64,000 bases of DNA from Cordilura impudica. Taxonomy: Eukaryota; Arthropoda; Insecta; Diptera; Scathophagidae. The notes beneath the pieces are model-generated. The model did not search any database. It saw nothing but the letters and a program-made list of their open reading frames with translations, and was not told the origin of the DNA. Position 1 is the first letter of the stretch, and each line of letters opens with the position of its first letter. The position numbers were made by a program, and so were the translations under genes. The DNA is taken from NCBI GenBank assembly GCA_963682025.1, contig OY821517.1:228573928-228637927 (forward strand), read 5' to 3'. This document shows, piece after piece, positions 54,417 through 64,000 of the stretch.

Positions 54417-55081
54417 TACATACCAGAGACCTCAATTTAATAATTCAAGAAATAATTCATTTACAAATCAGAAAATGCCAGGGAATTTCCAGAACATGGA
54501 CAGATTCCAGGATGAGATAACGAACATAGAAAATGAACAAAATTTTCAGATATCTGCCTCGACGAACCGAGAGGATACATAGACACTAACATTCATGGGT
54601 CTGAACTAGCATATATTAACATTTCTTCACCTTTCGGAAGACCCCTTCGGTTTTTAATTGACACAGAAGCATCCTCATCCTTCCTCAGTCCAGAATTCAT
54701 TGAAAAATCAGACCAACAAAAGTGCAGACCAGTAACTGTACGAACTGTCTTTAGGGACCAAAAACTGGACAGGAAAGTTACACTAAAGATATTTAAAGAA
54801 TTCAATCAGGAGGGTGATTTTGAATTTTTACTTTTTAAATTCCATAAATAATTTGATGGCTCATTAGGATTAAATTTCATGACTGCGACCAAAACTGTAA
54901 TGACCTCCCCAATAGATGCTTAAGGACGGAAGCCGCCGTGATCCCTTCACAGTTCACGACCAATAGAACATCCGGAACACACATAATACCGCCAAAATCG
55001 CGTAGACTCCTGACACTGCCTGTCAGTCAACAGACAGGCGACATACAGGTAAATAACATAATAGTAAATTAACAATTATGA
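54417..55081 (+). pseudogene. Gypsy-3 protease region, active site altered
   Basis: The protease motif near 54650-54680 reads FLIDTEASSS, where the family has DTGASSS, so the catalytic Gly is Glu. The surrounding frame is broken by stops at 54580 and 54850 and there is no intact C-terminal flap-GRD motif. Confidence 0.65.
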
Positions 55082-55578
55082 ATTCAGGGAGGTATTTATA
55101 AGGCCAACAATTGGTCTAATATTATTGAGGTACAAAATTTCTCGGATAAAGAACAAATACTTTTCTTGGAACAACCCCTACTTACGGATACATATAATTC
55201 TGACAACTTCATAGAAATTAACAACATTGATATATATACAAACAGGAATGGCATAACTAGGACAGATTTTCGAAATGACCTAAGATTGGACCACTTAAAT
55301 TCAATCGAACATGATTCACTTTCCAGACTATTAAGGAAATACAACGACATATTTTTCAACGAAAAAGATGCACTGACTTTTACGAAACATTCTATCACAA
55401 CTTCAGATGACATTCCTATCTATACCAAATCGTATAGATATCCGTATGTCCAAAAGGAGGAAATCAGTACACAGATATCAAAAATGATAGATCAGGGGAT
55501 AATAAGACCGAGCTATGCCCTATAGTTTGCTCCCGTTTGGGTTGTCCGAAAGCGCAAATGGCGATTAGTCATTGATTA
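55082..55578 (+). pseudogene. Gypsy-3 RT, N-terminal part
   Basis: 55166-55525 encodes the linker and RT start (LSRLLRKYNDIFFNEKDALT, IPIYTKSYRYPYVQKEEIST, MIDQGIIRPSYAL). A stop follows at 55523, then APVWVVRKRKWRLVIDY up to the CACTG-2 insertion. It continues in frame at 62213 if one TTA is kept. Confidence 0.8.
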
Positions 55579-55756
55579 CACTGGTTTACAGCCAAAAAAA
55601 AAATACCAAGAACGCCACATGCGTATATAAGTTAACTGGTACCTCCTGAACACGAAAAACGCTGTAATTTTTTTCTAAGTACCGTTTTTTAGATAACGGT
55701 ACTTTTGTGTTTTTCGGTGTATGGTCCCACTCAAACCCTTGTGGAGCCCAACCGAA
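55579..55756 (+). repeat. CACTG-2 left terminal inverted repeat
   Basis: Inverted partner of 62025-62209. It contains the internal palindrome AAGTACCGTTTTTTAGATAACGGTACTT-like hairpin (about 55677-55704). Confidence 0.85.
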
Positions 55757-56357
55757 CAACAACAATAGTCCGCCATCATTTGGTCATCCCACCAGCCTTT
55801 GTAACGTCTCTCGATTTCTTCCATTTCCTGGTGAAATCTTTCACCTTGTTCATCACTTTCGGAGCCCAAGTTCGTGGGGACAATATCCATATGACTGAAT
55901 AAGAAGTGTAATTTAGGTGTCATATTTGAACCTAAAACTTAAAAAGAATAAATTTTCAAATGATATCAGCCTTTTTGATATACATGTTTTCACTCAACGC
56001 TTACCAATGGCATTGAATTTTTGCAGTAATTTATCGATCTTCTCAGCGTAATCAGGACTTCTGTAGTTTCCCAAAAAGTTGTGAACGATGTCCTGGAGTG
56101 CTTCCCATGCCTCCAAATGAGCTGAACCTAAACATTCATTAAATGCTTGGTCACCATACAGAGCCCGAATTTGAGGTCCATCAAATATACCAGCTTCAAT
56201 TTTGCTCGCTGTGGCTCTCGAAAATTTTTGTTTAAGGTAATTCATGGCAAGACTATATTTTGGCAACTTTTTCACAATATTTGTAAATAACCCAAGCTTA
56301 ATATGTAATGGAGGAAGTATTATCTTTTCCTGAGGAATGAGTGGGTCATTTTTGATA
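55675..56357 (-). pseudogene. CACTG-2 transposase-like gene, C-terminal half
   Basis: Minus-strand blocks are LPPLHIKLGLFTNIVKKLPK (about 56260-56330), then FDGPQIRALYGDQAF and EAWEALQDIVHNFLGNY (55994-56275), then LHFLFSHMDIVPTNLG, SDEQGERFHQEMEEIE and WWDDQMMADYC (55760-55923). The end of the frame runs into the terminal repeat. Same family as the CACTG-1 protein (shared LLP-LHIKLG), but this one keeps the DEQGERFHQ block. Function is inferred to be transposition. Confidence 0.75.
56351..56357. repeat. Target duplication of LINE-3, left
   Basis: TTTGATA, repeated at 61008-61014. Keeping one copy restores the CACTG-2 reading frame through the junction. Confidence 0.8.
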
Positions 56358-56631
56358 TTTTTTTTTCTATCGACTCTTCGGTCTGTTCGGACGTGATTTT
56401 TATAAGTTCCGTCGATATAATCGATTTATTATTAAAAAAGTGCCTAATATTGATAATTAAATTAAAATACCTATAAGCGAAAGGACGCTGATAACAATAT
56501 ATTAAATGTTGTTATTTAATAAAAATAAAAATAAACAGAAAAATAGAAAATTAAACTTTCAATTTCAAACATAATAAAAATAAAAAAAATAAAAAAACAA
56601 GAAAAACAGAGCATAAAACAAAAAGATTAAA
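56358..56631 (+). promoter_or_regulatory. LINE-3 5' UTR with GGACGTG promoter element
   Basis: TTCGGACGTGA at 56387-56397 starts about 30 bases from the 5' end and resembles the downstream promoter element of insect jockey-clade LINEs. The rest of the UTR is AT-rich. Promoter role is inferred from position. Confidence 0.55.
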
Positions 56632-58389
56632 ATGCCAGTTGGCCGCTCTCCCCCTACTCTTAATCCAGTGTTAAACCAACAAGAAAACACACCATCACCC
56701 GCGCTAATTGCATCTCCTTCAAATGTTAATTTAAGTGAAATAAATGCATCACACCCTCCCACTACACAGTCAACCACACCGTGGAGTCTAGAATGTAAAA
56801 CTCCTAATGGACAAACAAACAATAATATTTTAAATCGTACTCATCAATCATTCTCTTATCCAGTGGTAAATACGTCAATATACTCTACTGTAAGTACTCA
56901 TGCTAATTCAGCTACAACAACAACAACAACAATAACTAAGCCTTTGATGTCATACACACAAACAGACACTCTTACAAATACTCTTAATAATCAAACGCAT
57001 TCACATACAAACATACAAACAAGTAATACGAATACTCTTAACAATCTATATCCACCTTTACAACAGCCGGTAATAGTCGCATCAAATGGTGCTATATCCA
57101 AAACTAAAATTACTGAGACATATGTACAGAAAAACGTTGTTACCCCTAAACAGACACAAAAGGGTGTAGATAGATACTTTACGGTACTTAAACGGAAACG
57201 TAGTCCACGAGCGGCTACTATTGCCTCATCCTCTAAACAATCAAGGGAAAATGAAGAGGTCCCCGTAACCCAAAACCGGTTTGCATTGTTGGCAAGTGAC
57301 ACCGAAGAAGCTTCAACAGTCGGTAAATCACCCAAACCCCCACCATTATACCTAAGAGAACCAAATTCAAATGAAATTGTTCAATTATTAATTAAACTTA
57401 TTGGAGAAAAATCATTTTACGTTACCCCAATCAAAAAGGGAAAAATATGTGAAACAAAAATCCAGGTTATTACTGAAAATGACTTCCGCAAGTTGGTTTC
57501 TGAATTTGAATCTCTTAAAAAAAATTTTTACACCTACCAGCTGAAGACTAGTAAAGGTCTGAAAGTAGTCATTAAAGGAATAGATTCGTCTGTAGACCCA
57601 TCTGAAATACAAAAGGCTTAAGAGACTGAGGGCTTTAAGATAAAAAATGTCTCAAATGTCAGAAATCGTGAAAATATTCCCCAACCCTTATTCCGAGTTG
57701 AGTTTGAACACGGAGATGTTATCCTAAAAAATGGTGAGCCACATCCAATCTATCGCCTTAGATTTTTGCTCCATCACAGAGTTAGTGTAGAAGAACCGCA
57801 CAAACGTAAGGGACCACCTCAATGCTTAAATTGCCAAGAATATGGACATACTAAGGCTTATTGCCATCTTAAATCTGTTTGCGTAATGTGTGGTGAGTTT
57901 CACCAGTCGAACAAATGCGACAAATCGCGGAATGACCCATCAGTAAAAAAATGCAGTAATTGTAATGAGAACCACACCGCTAATTATAGGGGTTGCCCAG
58001 TATATACGGCAGTATTGCGCTCTGTTCCCTATAGAGGACAAGCCTCACGTACCCATACCTCACTAACCCAATACCCTAATTTATCGCAAAACGATCAGAG
58101 CAAAATCAATCCTCGCTCATACTCAAATGCTTTGAGATCCAAATCGCACCCTTACCCAAATGCTCAACCAAACCCACAAAATACCAACCCGAATACCCAA
58201 CCTCACACAAAAACCCAAGCTAGTCCAGATAATGTTCAACCACAAATGCAAAGTTTTAGTAAACTTGAGTCAACACTAGACACTCTAGTCAAAACAATTA
58301 ATACCTTTACTAGCTCAATAAACAATATGATGCAAGAGATGATGAGATTGCAGTCTATGTTATTACAGGTAGTACTAAATAAACCATGA
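56632..58389 (+). pseudogene. LINE-3 ORF1 (gag-like)
   Basis: ATG at 56632 opens 329 codons: a Ser/Thr/Asn/Pro-rich N-terminus, then the PRE_C2HC-type region with PPPLYLREPNSNEIVQLLIK and YQLKTSKGLKVVIKGID. One TAA at 57619 interrupts it. The same frame continues to 58386 with GPPQCLNCQEYGHTKAYC, then CVMCGEFHQSNKC and CSNCNENHTANYRGC, three retroviral-type zinc knuckles, and a Pro/Gln/Asn-rich tail. ORF1 binds element RNA. A single stop is the only evident lesion, so this insertion is among the younger ones. Confidence 0.88.
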
Positions 58390-60840
58390 ATAGCCTAAAA
58401 ATATGTTTTTGGAACGCACGGCATACGCCAACATAAAAACAAGCTTGAATACTTTCTCAGAAATAAACAAATAGATTTAATGCTTGTTTCTGAGACTCAT
58501 TTAACACCAAGAAGTATATTCGCAATACACGGATATACTTTGTATGTCACAAAAGACCCGAGGAACAGAGCATGTGGAGGCTCGGCGATTCTCATTAAAT
58601 CTCAAATGAAACACTTACATAGTGTCAGAACTTCGTGAAGACTATCTTCAAGCGACATCGGTGTGTCTCGAAGATTTTGGCAGGAACCTGGTGATCTCAT
58701 CAATCTATTCACCACCGAGATTCATAATAATAGCGGAAAAATATACACATTTCTTTAAATCACTGGGACCACGCTTTGTGGCAGCTGGCGACTATAATGC
58801 CAAGCATCCTTTTTGGGGATCGAGGCTGATTACCACAAAAGGTCGTGTATTATTTGAAACTATTTCAAAATTGAGCATGGAAGTTATTTCCGGAGGAGAA
58901 CCCACTTACTGGCCGACTGATCGGCAAAAAATACCAGATCTAATAGACTTCTGTTTATCAAAGGGGGTGTCCAGACAACTTGTATAAGTAGAATCATCAC
59001 TGGAACTTTCATCTGACCACACTCCCACAATTCTTACCATTTTGAACCCTAACAATGTTGTTCACCCGAGTTCCGGAATAACAAACTGGTTAAAATATAA
59101 AAAATTTATTAGTACCCATTGTAAAGAAAATATTCCGCTAAGAACACCTAACGATATCGACCTCTCCATCAAAAATCTTGAATTAAATCTTAAAACAGCT
59201 GCGCAACTCGCCACTAAGCCCTCACAACACACTGAGGGAATCTACAAAAAACCTACAGAGACTGCTACAATCTAAGAAAATCGCATCACTAAATGCATAC
59301 CTTGAAAGTTTGGACTCTACCCCAAACACTGACTACTCATTATGGCGTGCTACAAAAGGTCTAAATAGACCAGCCATAAGTAAGCCTCCTTTGCGAAAGC
59401 CAAATGGGGAATGGGCTCGCAAGGATTCTGAAAAAGGAGAGTTGTTTGTAGAACACTTAAAAAATGTGTTCACCCCTAACATTTCACAAAATATAGTAGA
59501 GTTTCCAACTCTTATACCCCAGAACGAAACAGCTAACCCAATCAGATTTAAAATGCAAGAGGTCGAAAGGGCAATTGTTGACTTAAACCCATAAAAAGCA
59601 CCAGGGATCGATTAAATTAGTAATAAGATGCTTTTAGAATTACCCCGGGTGGCTTTGATAATAATTCTTTACGTCTTGAATATTATCCCTCAGAATGGAA
59701 AGTTTCCCTTGTCACAATGATAGCCAAGCCGGGCAAAGATAATACAAAAGTCGAGTCGTATAGACCAATCAGTCTTTTGTCGAACATGTCAAAGCTGTTT
59801 GAGAAATTGTTCGTGGATAAATTAACCTTAGCCGTTCAACAAAACAATTCAATACCAGACCACCAGTTCGGGTTTAGAAAATAGCACAGCACCATTGAGC
59901 AAGTACACAGGCTGGTTACTGTTATCAGGAAGGCTTTTGAAGAAAAGAAATACTGCTCTGCCCTTTTTATCGATGTTTCACAAGCATTTGACAAAGTTTG
60001 GCATGAGGGTTTACTCTTTAAAATTAAACGCTTGCTACCACCCAATACACACAATCTCTTAGAAAGCTACATCAAAGGCAGGCAGTTTACTGTTAAAGAA
60101 AATAGTTTTATTAGCACCCCACAAAATATAAATGCCGGAGTTCCACAGGGCAGTATTTTGGGGCCATTATTGTATTTATTTACTCTATACTTCAGATTTA
60201 CCAACAAATGTTTATACCCACACTTCATGAGAACCCAACAATAGCGTCTCAAAGATTACAAACTAACATCTCTCAGTTAGAAGCTTGGTTAGAGAAATGG
60301 AAAATTAAAGTAAATGAACAAAAATGCATTCATATTACGTTTACCTTACGAAGGGAATCTTGTCCAACAGTTCGTATTAATGATCATAATATACCCCAGA
60401 ACACACATGTTAAATATCTGGGCATTCATCTTGACCGTCGAATTACATGGAAAACTCATATAGATACTAAAATTACCCAAATGAAATTGAAAACTGTACA
60501 ACTAACATGGCTTATAGGTAGAAACTCTAATCTTAGCTTAGACTGTAAATTACAGATTTACAACTCGATTATAAAACCCATATGGAGCTATGGTATTCAG
60601 CTATGGGGAACTGCCTCGGCTTCCAATGTTGAAAAAATACAAAGAAGGCAAAACAGACTGAGAAATTCTAACATACATAAGGATCTCTACGTCCCACTTA
60701 TCAAAAGTGAGATCAAAAAATACTGCTGAAGATATATGAAATGACTTGAAACACACCCTAATACACTTGCTCGCAATTTATTAAATAATCGTGGCCATCT
60801 ACGACTTAGAAGACTGGACACGGCAGACTTGTTACAATAA
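58386..60840 (+). pseudogene. LINE-3 ORF2: endonuclease and reverse transcriptase, active site lost
   Basis: Starts MNSLKICFWNAR. Endonuclease blocks are QIDLMLVSETHLTPR, GGSAILIKSQ, VISSIYSPPRF, VAAGDYNAKHPFWGSR and PDLIDFCLSKGVS (58440-58987). The RT region has SYRPISLLSNMSKLFEKLFV, QFGFRK, ALFIDVSQAFDKVWHEGLL and GVPQGSILGPLLYLF (59700-60190). At about 60229 the sequence passes from ..YTHTS-type codons straight into HENPTIASQRLQ, so the FADD catalytic motif is deleted. The thumb region HVKYLGIHLDRRITWKTHI follows (60208-60729). Several other stops are present. Confidence 0.87.
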
Positions 60841-61007
60841 AATAGCTATAAATGCTCCTGATCACATTTAATCGCTGAGCCCTTGAAGTTTTGTCTGGCA
60901 CTGGCTGGATTTAATGTCAATATGTAGTTTTAAGATTTGAACACTTATTGTTAGTTCACTTAAATTTTGTGAAGATCCAATAAATAAATATGGAAAAAAA
61001 AAAAAAA

Positions 61008-61750
61008 TTTGATACTGTACTCTCCGTGCGTACGTCCACTTCGCTCGGGCCAAACTTTTCGGGTATAGTGATTCTGACGGTCACGGCTGTACCATAGACA
61101 TAGAAAACAGGGAAACTTCATATTGCCCCCTTGCAATTCAGATAGTATGGCAACTAATTTAAAATCAGAGCAAACCTTCCATTGATGTAGGTCATAATGT
61201 ATGAGATCGAGAAGATATTTCATTGCTTCATATGTTTCCTTTATGTGTTTTCTATCTCCGATTGGAATTGATGGTTTCGTATTCCCTTTATGAAGCAAGA
61301 CTGCCTTCAAACTATCCTTGCCTCCATCCAGAAAAAGACGCCATTCCTCTGGGTCATAATTTTGTTGGAGAGCAGAGAAAAGACCACATATGTTGGCACA
61401 AAAAGAAAAAATTGCCGTTTTGCGAAAAACTGTGCAAGTTGTTTGCTGCGATCACGGTAATATGTAACACTGTTGCAATCGTGATGCAAGTAATTCACAT
61501 TTCGATTTCGGCAAATACAAATCTCGGCACAAATCATTGAGCTCGGCCTGAGAAAGTAAATGGGGTTTCTTATTTGATTGCATTTCTGATCCACTGCACT
61601 CATCTGATGAATCATTTTTTATTGTTCTTTTCGTATTTCTGTGGGGCCCGCTACAATCAGCTGCGGTTTGGGCCACGATATTGAGTGCGGTACTGGCAGC
61701 ATCACCGAGCTAACAATTGGATAAACTTGTTCAATTCTACGTCCGATAGC
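61008..61750 (-). pseudogene. CACTG-2 transposase-like gene, N-terminal half
   Basis: On the minus strand 61452-61676 encodes SQAELNDLCRDLYLPKSKCE and LLASRLQQ. It then shifts frame through a VTYYRDRSKQLAQFF region (61307-61615), and 60960-61310 gives LKAVLLHKGNTKPSIPIGDR, YDLHQWKVCSDFKLVAI and MKFPCFLCLWYSRDRQNHY. The start codon is uncertain (MAQTAADCS at 61676 is possible). The set CFLC-W plus LKAVLLHKG is shared with CACTG-1. It joins its C-terminal half in frame across LINE-3. Confidence 0.75.
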
Positions 61751-62024
61751 CTTTTCCGTTAAACAGAAATAACAATCTGTTGTATGGTTGATCTGGTTTC
61801 TCTATTGCATTGGCTTTCCAAATGTGAAGAAACACTCTTTACCCTTACCAATTTTATGTAATATATTTCGGCAGTTGTAAAAAAATAAAACATTCCAGAT
61901 CTTCACTATAACGTAGGAAAAAAATGAAATAAAAATTAAAACTTTTGAAAAAAAAACGTAAAAAATAGGCAATTTTTAACTTTGAGCTGCCAAACCTCAG
62001 CCACTTCTTATCTCGATCAAACTT
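61751..62024. other. 5' part of CACTG-2, non-coding
   Basis: Bases 61751-61860 may include an N-terminal Cys-rich remnant (CYFCL-like codons near 61770 on the minus strand), but stops prevent a firm call. The rest is AT-rich. Confidence 0.4.
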
Positions 62025-62209
62025 TTCGGTTGGGCTCCACAAGAGTTTGAGTGGGACCATACACCGAAAAACACAAAAGTACCGTTATCTAAAAAACGGT
62101 ACTTAGAAAAAAAATTACAGCCTTTTTCGTGTTCAGGAGGTCCCAATTAACTTATCTGTGCATGTGGCGTTCTTGGTATTTTGCCAAATTAAAAATTTGT
62201 AAAGCAGTG
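62025..62209 (-). repeat. CACTG-2 right terminal inverted repeat
   Basis: Inverted partner of 55579-55756, ending ...AGCAGTG at 62209, followed by TTA. Confidence 0.85.
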
Positions 62210-62212
62210 TTA

Positions 62213-63350
62213 TAGGACACTTAACGAAAAAATTATTTCTGACAGATACCATTTACCAAATATTACAGACATACTGGAAACATTGGGTAAATGTATGTAT
62301 TTCTCCACCTAAGATTTGGCTAGTGGACTTCATCAGAGAGAAATGGACCCTAAAGATATTCCCAAAATTGCTTTTACGGTCGATGGAGGACATTACGAAT
62401 ACATACGAATGCCTTTCGGACTGAAAAATGCTCCCTCTACATTTCAGAGAGTCATGCACAATGTTCTAAGGGAACTTGTTGGGAAGAATTGTTTGGTTTA
62501 TCTAGACAACAAGTCTTCGATAGACTTAGAGAAGCAACTTTTTAAATTCAGATTCACAAATCCGAGATGATGAAAAAGGAAATCGCTTTCTTAGGACATA
62601 TTGTCACGACTGAGGGTATTAAGCCGAACCTGGATAAAATACGTGCCGTAAAGAACTTTCCAATTCCGAGAAACCAGAAAGAGATCAAATCTTTTCTGGG
62701 TCTTTTAGGGTACTAAAGGAAATTTATCAAGGACTTTGCGAGAATGGTCAAGCCAATGACAATATGCCTGAAGAAAGGAAGTTCGGTAAAACTTACGGAA
62801 GACTACATAAAGGCTTTTGAGCATGCAAAGCAAATCTTGATTAATGATCCGATCCTGCAATACCGTGACCTTACGAAGCCTTACCACGGATGCCAGTAAT
62901 GTGGCACTTGGGGCGATGCTTCCACAAGGTACAACAGGTAATGGTAGACCAATTTGCTTTGCTAGTCGCACATTATCGGATACTGAACTGAATTATTCAA
63001 CGATAAAGAATTAGTTGATTGCGATAGTATGGTCAACTAAATATTTCAGACCATACCTTTTTGGTCGAAAGTTCGTTACCGATAATAGACCCCTAATTTG
63101 GTTAATGGGTCTAAAAGAACCAAATTCAAAACTAATAAGGTGACGAATAAAGTTAGAGGAATTTGACTACGACATAGTGTATAAGAAAGGAAAAGCCAAC
63201 ACTAACGCTGATGCTTTGAGTCGCATTAAAATTGGGTCCAATAACTCTCAGGAGGAGATCAACACTCATTCTGATGAAATCAACATTAACGAGGAAATAG
63301 AAACACCAAGTTCCGATGATGACATATCCGTATGAGGGACACAGGGCATT
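62213..63350 (+). pseudogene. Gypsy-3 RT C-terminal part and RNase H
   Basis: Continues RT with LNEKIISDRYHLPNITDILE, then [20 protein letters not shown] and [16 protein letters not shown]. At about 62505 the catalytic YLDD reads YLDN and about 30 residues after it are missing, so the palm is destroyed. Connection blocks IAFLGHIVTTEGIKPNLDKI and FLGLLGY follow in another frame (62570-62720). RNase H-like sequence to about 63230 has many stops, ending with YDIVYKKGKANTNADALS-like codons (63164-63225). Confidence 0.8.
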
Positions 63351-64000
63351 ACCATACATTCTGCCAATGAAAATTTACATGACGGAATTTATATATCAGA
63401 ACGACCATTGAACGAGTTTATTTTGCCACTTATACTGGAAAAAACTGATTCGAAACCATCGATGACCTTGGAAACCATATTCCGTAATAAACAACGACAT
63501 ACTATTAAGGAAATGATTCTAATGAACAAGATATCATTGCAATTTTTCGGAGATTCCTCCCACCTAATAGACTTTCTGTAATATATACATATGATGACAC
63601 TTTCAAAATAGTACAATCCACCTACACAAAATTCTTTTTCCATGGTAACCTTTTTACATAGATTTAATAAGACATAACGGAAGATGATGAACAGGAACAA
63701 TTGATAAAAGAATATCATGACAAAAATAACCATAGGGACATAAACGAGACTCATGCTCACCTTAAGAGAAAATATTTTTTCCCACATATGGAAGATAAAA
63801 TATCACGTACTGTGTTATTTGTCAAACACAAAAGTATAATAGGAATCCACCAATGATAAAATTCCAAAAACCTGAAACGCCACTAAGACCTTTGGAAATC
63901 ATACATATCGATGTTTACGCCATTAATAAACAAAAATTTTAACAATAATCGACAAATTCTCCAAATTTGCATGTGCATTCCCTATCCCTAATAGAACAAG
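63351..64000 (+). pseudogene. Gypsy-3 integrase, N-terminal start
   Basis: After a linker, about 63700-63830 encodes the zinc-binding part of integrase (EYHDKNNHRDINETHAHLKR, KYFFPHMEDKI and a Cys-rich remnant near 63815). Bases 63890-63960 resemble the catalytic-core start (EIIHIDVYAINKQ). Frameshifts occur within each. The window ends inside the gene. Confidence 0.65.

Larger units (their letters stand above)
56358..61007 (+). mobile_element. LINE-3: jockey-like retrotransposon, near full length
   Basis: A 4.65-kb two-ORF LINE with 5' UTR, ORF1 with three CCHC knuckles, ORF2 with endonuclease and RT, and a poly(A) tail (60993-61007) preceded by AATAAATAAA. It is inserted in the CACTG-2 gene with a 7-bp TTTGATA duplication. 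The retained 5' promoter region and tail indicate full-length insertion. Internal stops and deletions show it is dead. Confidence 0.88.
55579..62209 (-). mobile_element. CACTG-2: DNA transposon, split by LINE-3
   Basis: Ends CACTGGTTTACA (55579) and, inward from the right, CACTGCTTTACA (62209). It is flanked by TTA at 55576-55578 and 62210-62212. Gypsy-3 RT is in frame when the element and one TTA are removed. Terminal repeats are about 175 bases with an AT-rich indel near the tips. Without LINE-3 the element is about 2.0 kb. It shares ends, target and protein family with CACTG-1 but its nucleotide sequence is clearly different. Confidence 0.82.
51431..64000 (+). mobile_element. Gypsy-3 LTR retrotransposon (17.6/297-like), runs off the window
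   Basis: Plus-strand gypsy element: LTR (51431-52345), primer-binding TGGCGCAGTC, leader with a foldback insertion, gag, protease, RT, RNase H and the start of integrase. The LTR begins AGTTAC and ends TAACT, and the gag has the REPLGASIRAMRPESL region of the 17.6/297 group. RT is cut by CACTG-2. Because the window ends in integrase, an env ORF cannot be assessed. It is inserted in DINE-B copy 4. All genes are broken. Confidence 0.75.

Noticed and set aside
55597..62182. Alternative boundaries for CACTG-2 with a 6-bp GCCAAA duplication
   Set aside because: GCCAAA lies inside the terminal repeats. With CACTG ends and TTA the gypsy-3 frame joins correctly, whereas the GCCAAA model leaves about 14 extra codons with a stop.
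1..64000. Host protein-coding genes, tRNA, rRNA or CRISPR arrays
   Set aside because: No multi-exon host gene, cloverleaf, rRNA signature or regularly spaced repeat-spacer array was seen. All longer ORFs fall in transposable elements or are shadows.

Overview
The window looks like a block of fly (Diptera, probably brachyceran or calyptrate) heterochromatin or repeat cluster. It is AT-rich. I found no host gene, rRNA, tRNA or CRISPR array. Almost everything recognisable is a transposable element (TE) or a fragment of one, and nearly every coding region is broken by stops, frameshifts, deletions or insertions. The dipteran call rests on element content: INE-1/DINE-like repeats, gypsy-group LTR elements, jockey-like and CR1-like LINEs, Transib, a rosa-type (DD41D) mariner and hAT elements. 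All family names are from memory of the families; no search was run.

Layout, left half. A Transib relic (1-1654) abuts LTR fragments (1656-2095), AT-rich filler (2096-3440) and a small GC-rich block (3440-3545). Gypsy-1 follows on the minus strand (about 3546-15042) and is split by a full-length LINE (LINE-1, 7733-13378) flanked by a 36-bp target duplication. A DINE-A repeat (15043-15833) leads into gypsy-2 (minus, about 15834-40632). Gypsy-2 is broken by a CACTG-ended DNA transposon (16091-19595), a large composite hAT element (23251-36886), a mariner (about 38014-39225) and another DINE-A (39645-40423). The hAT composite contains a roughly 7-kb near-perfect palindrome (24236-31336) and a second, different hAT (32081-34970), which itself carries a DINE-A copy.

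Layout, right half. A Harbinger relic (40640-41580) and DINE-A pieces are followed by a DINE-B relic split by LINE-2 (43063-46367). Next come a TTAAA-flanked MITE (46977-47258), an internally deleted Transib with both ends intact (47428-49601), another short inverted-repeat element (49607-50274) and a DINE-B relic (50560-51430). Gypsy-3 (plus strand, 51431 to the window end) is inserted into that relic. Gypsy-3 carries a foldback element in its leader. Its reverse transcriptase is split by a second CACTG-ended transposon (55579-62209), which is in turn split by a jockey-like LINE (56358-61007).

How the parts fit. Several nestings can be proven internally: removing the inserted element plus one target duplication puts the host element's reading frame back in register. 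This works for CACTG-1 in gypsy-2, CACTG-2 in gypsy-3, LINE-3 in CACTG-2, the outer hAT in gypsy-2 and the inner hAT in the outer hAT. The most novel observations are (1) two divergent transposons with identical CACTG ends, a TTA target duplication and homologous proteins of a family I know only as uncharacterised; (2) the palindrome, best explained by a Helentron-like element inserting into a copy of itself in reverse; and (3) a Transib whose two ends read CACTATG and CACAGTG, like V(D)J heptamers.
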